Assembly: GCA_029883045.1 (NCBI GenBank)
Contig: JAOUJU010000087.1
Location: forward strand, 1 to 7,229
Direction: 5' to 3'
DNA: 7,229 nt
Origin: Rhodospirillaceae bacterium
GTDB taxonomy: Bacteria > Pseudomonadota > Alphaproteobacteria > Rhodospirillales > Magnetovibrionaceae
The translations under genes and the position numbers were made by a program. The notes beneath the pieces are model-generated. The model saw only the letters and a list, made by a program, of their open reading frames with translations. It had not been told where the DNA came from and ran no database searches. Below, piece after piece: positions 5,150 through 7,229 of this stretch. Position 1 is the stretch's first letter; the number at the start of each line of letters is the position of its first letter.

Positions 5150-5662
5150 ATGAGCAAAGATACACAACAAAATACCTTGCGTCTGGTTGAGGCCGCAACC
5201 GAGGCCATGACAGATGGCATGGTTGAGCGTCTTTCCATTACCGGCGCAAACGCGCTTGAAGTAGTTGATCGCTTAAACGACGATGATACAAAAGATGCGG
5301 TCATGAATATTATTGACCGTGTTACCGAGCTACAAAGGTCAGGCGCGCTTAATACCCTGTTTGATCTTGTTATTCTGCTGCACGGTGTTCGTTCGGCGTT
5401 AACCGACAGCATGGTTGAAAGACTGGTAATGTGGGCGGAACACATGGTTACTAATGTTGCCAATGAAGATGTCGCCAACCTTGCTGGGCACGTGGTGGGT
5501 GCAATACAAGACGCAGCCCAACATACAGAAGACGAGCATGTTAATGGCGGAATGTTTGCAACCCTGTCTATGTTAAGCAAACCAGAAACCCAAAAATCGC
5601 TTAATTTTCTTTTGGGGGTAGCCGCCAATATCCAACAATGTGCTACAAAAAAAAGTAAATAA
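5150..5662 (+). CDS. DUF1641 protein, SQR-associated, with internal repeat
   Basis: All-helical protein of 170 residues with no known catalytic role. The C-terminal block GGMFATLSMLSKPETQKSLNFLLG (133-156) matches the DUF1641 signature as I know it. DUF1641 proteins occur beside SQR-like flavoproteins and beside formate dehydrogenase-like genes (YrhD with YrhE in Bacillus subtilis). AMTDGMVERL (19-28) and ALTDSMVERL (83-92) show a 64-residue internal duplication, with weaker similarity continuing behind each. The only cysteine is C164, near the end. There is no signal peptide or clear membrane segment, although helices such as ALNTLFDLVILLHGV (66-80) are amphipathic to hydrophobic. The start is set at ATG 5150, with AGGGAG (5136-5141) eight bases upstream; the in-frame GTG at 5141 overlaps that site. 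It begins 12 bp after the flavoprotein stop, so it is almost surely co-translated with it. A partner or membrane-adaptor role is inference from position only. Confidence 0.8.
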   Translation: MSKDTQQNTLRLVEAATEAMTDGMVERLSITGANALEVVDRLNDDDTKDAVMNIIDRVTELQRSGALNTLFDLVILLHGVRSALTDSMVERLVMWAEHMVTNVANEDVANLAGHVVGAIQDAAQHTEDEHVNGGMFATLSMLSKPETQKSLNFLLGVAANIQQCATKKSK

Positions 5663-5697
5663 CGCCAACTTTTAAGGCTCAATAAAACACAACTGTT

Positions 5698-5737
5698 AAT
5701 AAAAAACGCTGCAATGATATTTGTGGCGTTTTTTATT
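5698..5737. terminator. Bidirectional intrinsic terminator between the sulfur cassette and pgi
   Basis: The 12-bp perfect arms AATAAAAAACGC (5698-5709) and GCGTTTTTTATT (5726-5737) extend inward by two G:U pairs and CAA/TTG to a 6-base loop, TGATAT. Six T residues follow the G:C core on each strand, so it can stop transcripts from both sides. The pgi stop codon (5733-5735) lies in the right arm. Confidence 0.85.
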
Positions 5738-7040
5738 TATCACCAATGGCGGAAAGGAATTCACGAGTAAGGGCTTTTCCTTCCTCAACTGCTGGCTGGT
5801 CAAACGCATTTACCCCCAAAAGCCCGGCGGCAATTATTGTTTCCAACATAAAATGCATTAACAATCCGCCCAAGACCTCTTCATCCAGTTTATCAAGCAT
5901 AAACAGGCGAAGCGGACATCCATTTTTTACTAACGTAATTGCGGTTGCGCGTTGTTCGGCATCAAGCAAATCGCCCATGTGGCTTCCTTCAAGGTAGGAA
6001 AGTTCCTGTTCCTTGACCAAGGCTGTGGAAATAAGCCTGCCACTGCCCGCAACATTCAAGAGTATCAGTGTAAAAATTTTGTCCTTTGGTCCATCAAGGT
6101 AAAGCTGCATCTGGCTGTGTTGATCACGGGTGCCCATGGCCCTGATTGGGGTAGAGCCGCTACCGTTCTTGCCTAAACTTTCTGCCCACAGTTGACGAAA
6201 CCACAACGCAAACGACGAAAGCCTGTCCACATAGGGCATCAAGACCGTGGTTGATATGTTTTTCTTTTTCAACATGGCGACTTTAATAATGGCGCCAGTG
6301 GCAGGCGGGCTTTGGGTCGGATCGGTTGCGCTTAAGGTTTCTTCAAGCACCAATTGTGCGCCACGACGTATCGCGCGAACGTCAAGGCCGGCAATAAGTG
6401 CGGGCAAAAGCCCCACCAGAGAAAGAACCGAAAACCGTCCGCCAATATTAGGGTCGTGGTCTAACACCTGAAGATTAAGGCGGTTAGCGAGCGAGCGTAA
6501 CGGGTTTATCCCCGGTTCGGTTATAACCAACGCATGCTTTGCTGCTTTTGAACGCCCACGTTTTGCCATCAGTGCTTCAAGACAGACAATAAACTGGGCG
6601 ACGGTTTCTGCGGTAGATCCGGATTTAGAAATAACAATAAACCCGGTTTTTTCCATATCAAGCTGGCTGATCATCAGCTCGAACGTATCTGGATCAACAT
6701 TATCAATAAAATGAAGTTTCGGCCCACCCCGACGTGGACCAAACCCGCTATCGGCCAAGGCATATAAGGTTTGCCCGCCAAGGGATGATCCGCCAGTGCC
6801 AAGAATAACAACGTTAGTAAATTGTTCGCGGTAATGTTCGGCTATTTTTTCAATTTGGGCGATATCATCTTCGCGCCCCGGCAGGGCCAAAAGTGGCAAC
6901 GTGGCGTCTTTTAGATTTTGCTGCAAATCAGCAATAATGGTCATGGCCGCTGGGCGGAAGTCGAGCATATCTTGTTCGCTCAACCCGTTTTTTCCAACGC
7001 GCCCTTCCATGCAATCTTCAATTATTTGCTGATATAACAC
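5733..7040 (-). CDS. pgi: Glucose-6-phosphate isomerase
   Basis: Cytoplasmic enzyme interconverting glucose 6-phosphate and fructose 6-phosphate, feeding glycolysis, gluconeogenesis or the Entner-Doudoroff route. The 435 residues correspond to the short bacterial form. Two SIS sugar-phosphate domains show VVILGTGGSSLGG (77-89) and VISKSGSTAET (137-147). IGGRFSVLSLVG (199-210) is also typical. The catalytic region reads QLWAESLGK with E287, then TRDQHSQMQLYLDG with H308, and the C-terminal NAFDQPAVEEGK supplies K422; all active-site residues are present. The frame is closed by TAG at 7058-7056 and contains no ATG before codon 11, so the start must be GTG 7040 or TTG 7043. I prefer GTG, five bases after GGGGG (7050-7046). 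Homologues begin at about the same point, supporting the near-full frame. It converges on the sulfur cassette and lies downstream, in the same direction, of the partial M16-like gene. Confidence 0.93.
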   Translation of the reverse strand: MLYQQIIEDCMEGRVGKNGLSEQDMLDFRPAAMTIIADLQQNLKDATLPLLALPGREDDIAQIEKIAEHYREQFTNVVILGTGGSSLGGQTLYALADSGFGPRRGGPKLHFIDNVDPDTFELMISQLDMEKTGFIVISKSGSTAETVAQFIVCLEALMAKRGRSKAAKHALVITEPGINPLRSLANRLNLQVLDHDPNIGGRFSVLSLVGLLPALIAGLDVRAIRRGAQLVLEETLSATDPTQSPPATGAIIKVAMLKKKNISTTVLMPYVDRLSSFALWFRQLWAESLGKNGSGSTPIRAMGTRDQHSQMQLYLDGPKDKIFTLILLNVAGSGRLISTALVKEQELSYLEGSHMGDLLDAEQRATAITLVKNGCPLRLFMLDKLDEEVLGGLLMHFMLETIIAAGLLGVNAFDQPAVEEGKALTREFLSAIGDK

Positions 7041-7072
7041 CAACGCCCCCGCGCCCTAAAATTTGTTAAAAC

Positions 7073-7096
7073 TATGCTTAGCTGTACACTAGCATA
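7073..7096. promoter_or_regulatory. Imperfect inverted repeat in the pgi leader
   Basis: TATGCTTAG (7073-7081) faces CTAGCATA (7089-7096), which pairs with it except for one extra base; TGTACA (7083-7088 region) lies at the centre and is itself a palindrome. It is about 33 bp before the pgi start and overlaps TATGCT (7096-7091, minus strand), a possible -10 box without a good -35. It could be an operator or a leader hairpin. Confidence 0.35.
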
Positions 7097-7125
7097 ACCT
7101 TATTAAGGGCAAAGCACTTGATCGT

Positions 7126-7144
7126 TAAAAAAATAGTTTTTTTA
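7126..7144 (-). repeat. A/T-only inverted repeat after the right-hand partial gene
   Basis: TAAAAAAA and TTTTTTTA form 8-bp arms around a 3-base loop (TAG). The repeat overlaps the TAA stop of the partial minus-strand gene. With no G:C pair in the stem it would be a weak terminator at best. Confidence 0.3.
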
Positions 7145-7228
7145 GTTAATCGCCGACAGATCGCCCGGTTTTCCCACTATAAACACATCAAGCAATTCTG
7201 GCCGCAAAATACGCTTGGCGGCTTTTTG
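7142..7228 (-). CDS. C-terminal fragment, possibly an M16 (pitrilysin-like) peptidase
   Basis: The last 28 codons of a minus-strand gene that continues beyond base 7229; the frame enters at 7228 and stops at TAA 7144-7142. The peptide begins QKAAKRILRPELLDVFIVGKP and ends GDLSAIN. An AAKR-L-x-P-x-x-L helix followed by a beta strand and VGKP is how the final strand of many alphaproteobacterial M16-family zinc peptidase (or inactive partner) proteins ends, and such genes often sit near pgi or rsmD in this group as far as I recall. The fragment is too short for certainty. It is probably a real gene because the open frame, codon pattern and position upstream of pgi agree. Confidence 0.5.
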   Translation of the reverse strand, partial: QKAAKRILRPELLDVFIVGKPGDLSAIN

Positions 7229-7229
7229 G

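Noticed and set aside
5107..5682. Minus-strand frame of 191 codons opposite the DUF1641 gene
   Set aside because: It is antisense to a gene with clear family motifs and a good ribosome site, has Ser/Thr-rich low-information sequence, and no start signal.
1..7229. CRISPR array, tRNA or rRNA genes, insertion sequences, phage attachment sites
   Set aside because: No regularly spaced repeats, cloverleaf-like segment, transposase or integrase motif, or long terminal repeat was seen by eye on either strand.

Overview
The window carries bacterial chromosomal DNA, most likely from an alphaproteobacterium of a Rhodospirillales-like lineage with moderate G+C. This rests on the protein style of the genes: a TadA ending with an HHKPEVYGG motif, a C26 peptidase with the GICGGQQ nucleophile elbow, a short bacterial-type glucose-6-phosphate isomerase, and a DUF1244 remnant. 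The assignment is by recognition only; no database search was possible. I see no tRNA, rRNA, CRISPR array, insertion sequence or phage gene.

Left part (1-3063): the 3' end of a DUF1244-type gene converges on tadA (minus strand), with only two bases between their stop codons. tadA diverges from a plus-strand run of three tightly packed genes: a class-I glutamine-amidotransferase-like peptidase C26 (gamma-glutamyl-GABA hydrolase family), an RluB/RsuA-type rRNA pseudouridine synthase (ATGA overlap with the previous gene) and rsmD, the 16S rRNA G966 methyltransferase (12-bp gap). tadA, the pseudouridine synthase and rsmD all modify RNA of the translation apparatus.

Middle part (3064-5737): after a 186-bp non-coding stretch comes a four-gene plus-strand sulfur cassette: a DsrE-family protein, a TusA-family sulfur carrier, a sulfide:quinone-oxidoreductase-like flavoprotein with a cysteine pair (C160/C331), and a DUF1641 protein with a visible internal duplication. 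The likely scheme is oxidation of sulfide at the membrane by the flavoprotein, with electrons to quinone, and hand-over of the zero-valent sulfur to DsrE/TusA thiols. The final sulfur acceptor is not in the window, and the role of DUF1641 is unknown. This is the most interesting part. The cassette ends in a strong bidirectional terminator.

Right part (5733-7229): pgi on the minus strand, starting with GTG or TTG, with an imperfect inverted repeat in its leader, and then the last 28 codons of another minus-strand gene that resembles the C-terminus of an M16-type (pitrilysin-like) peptidase. The sulfur cassette thus sits between housekeeping blocks and looks like an accessory insertion, though I see no mobility genes or attachment sites.
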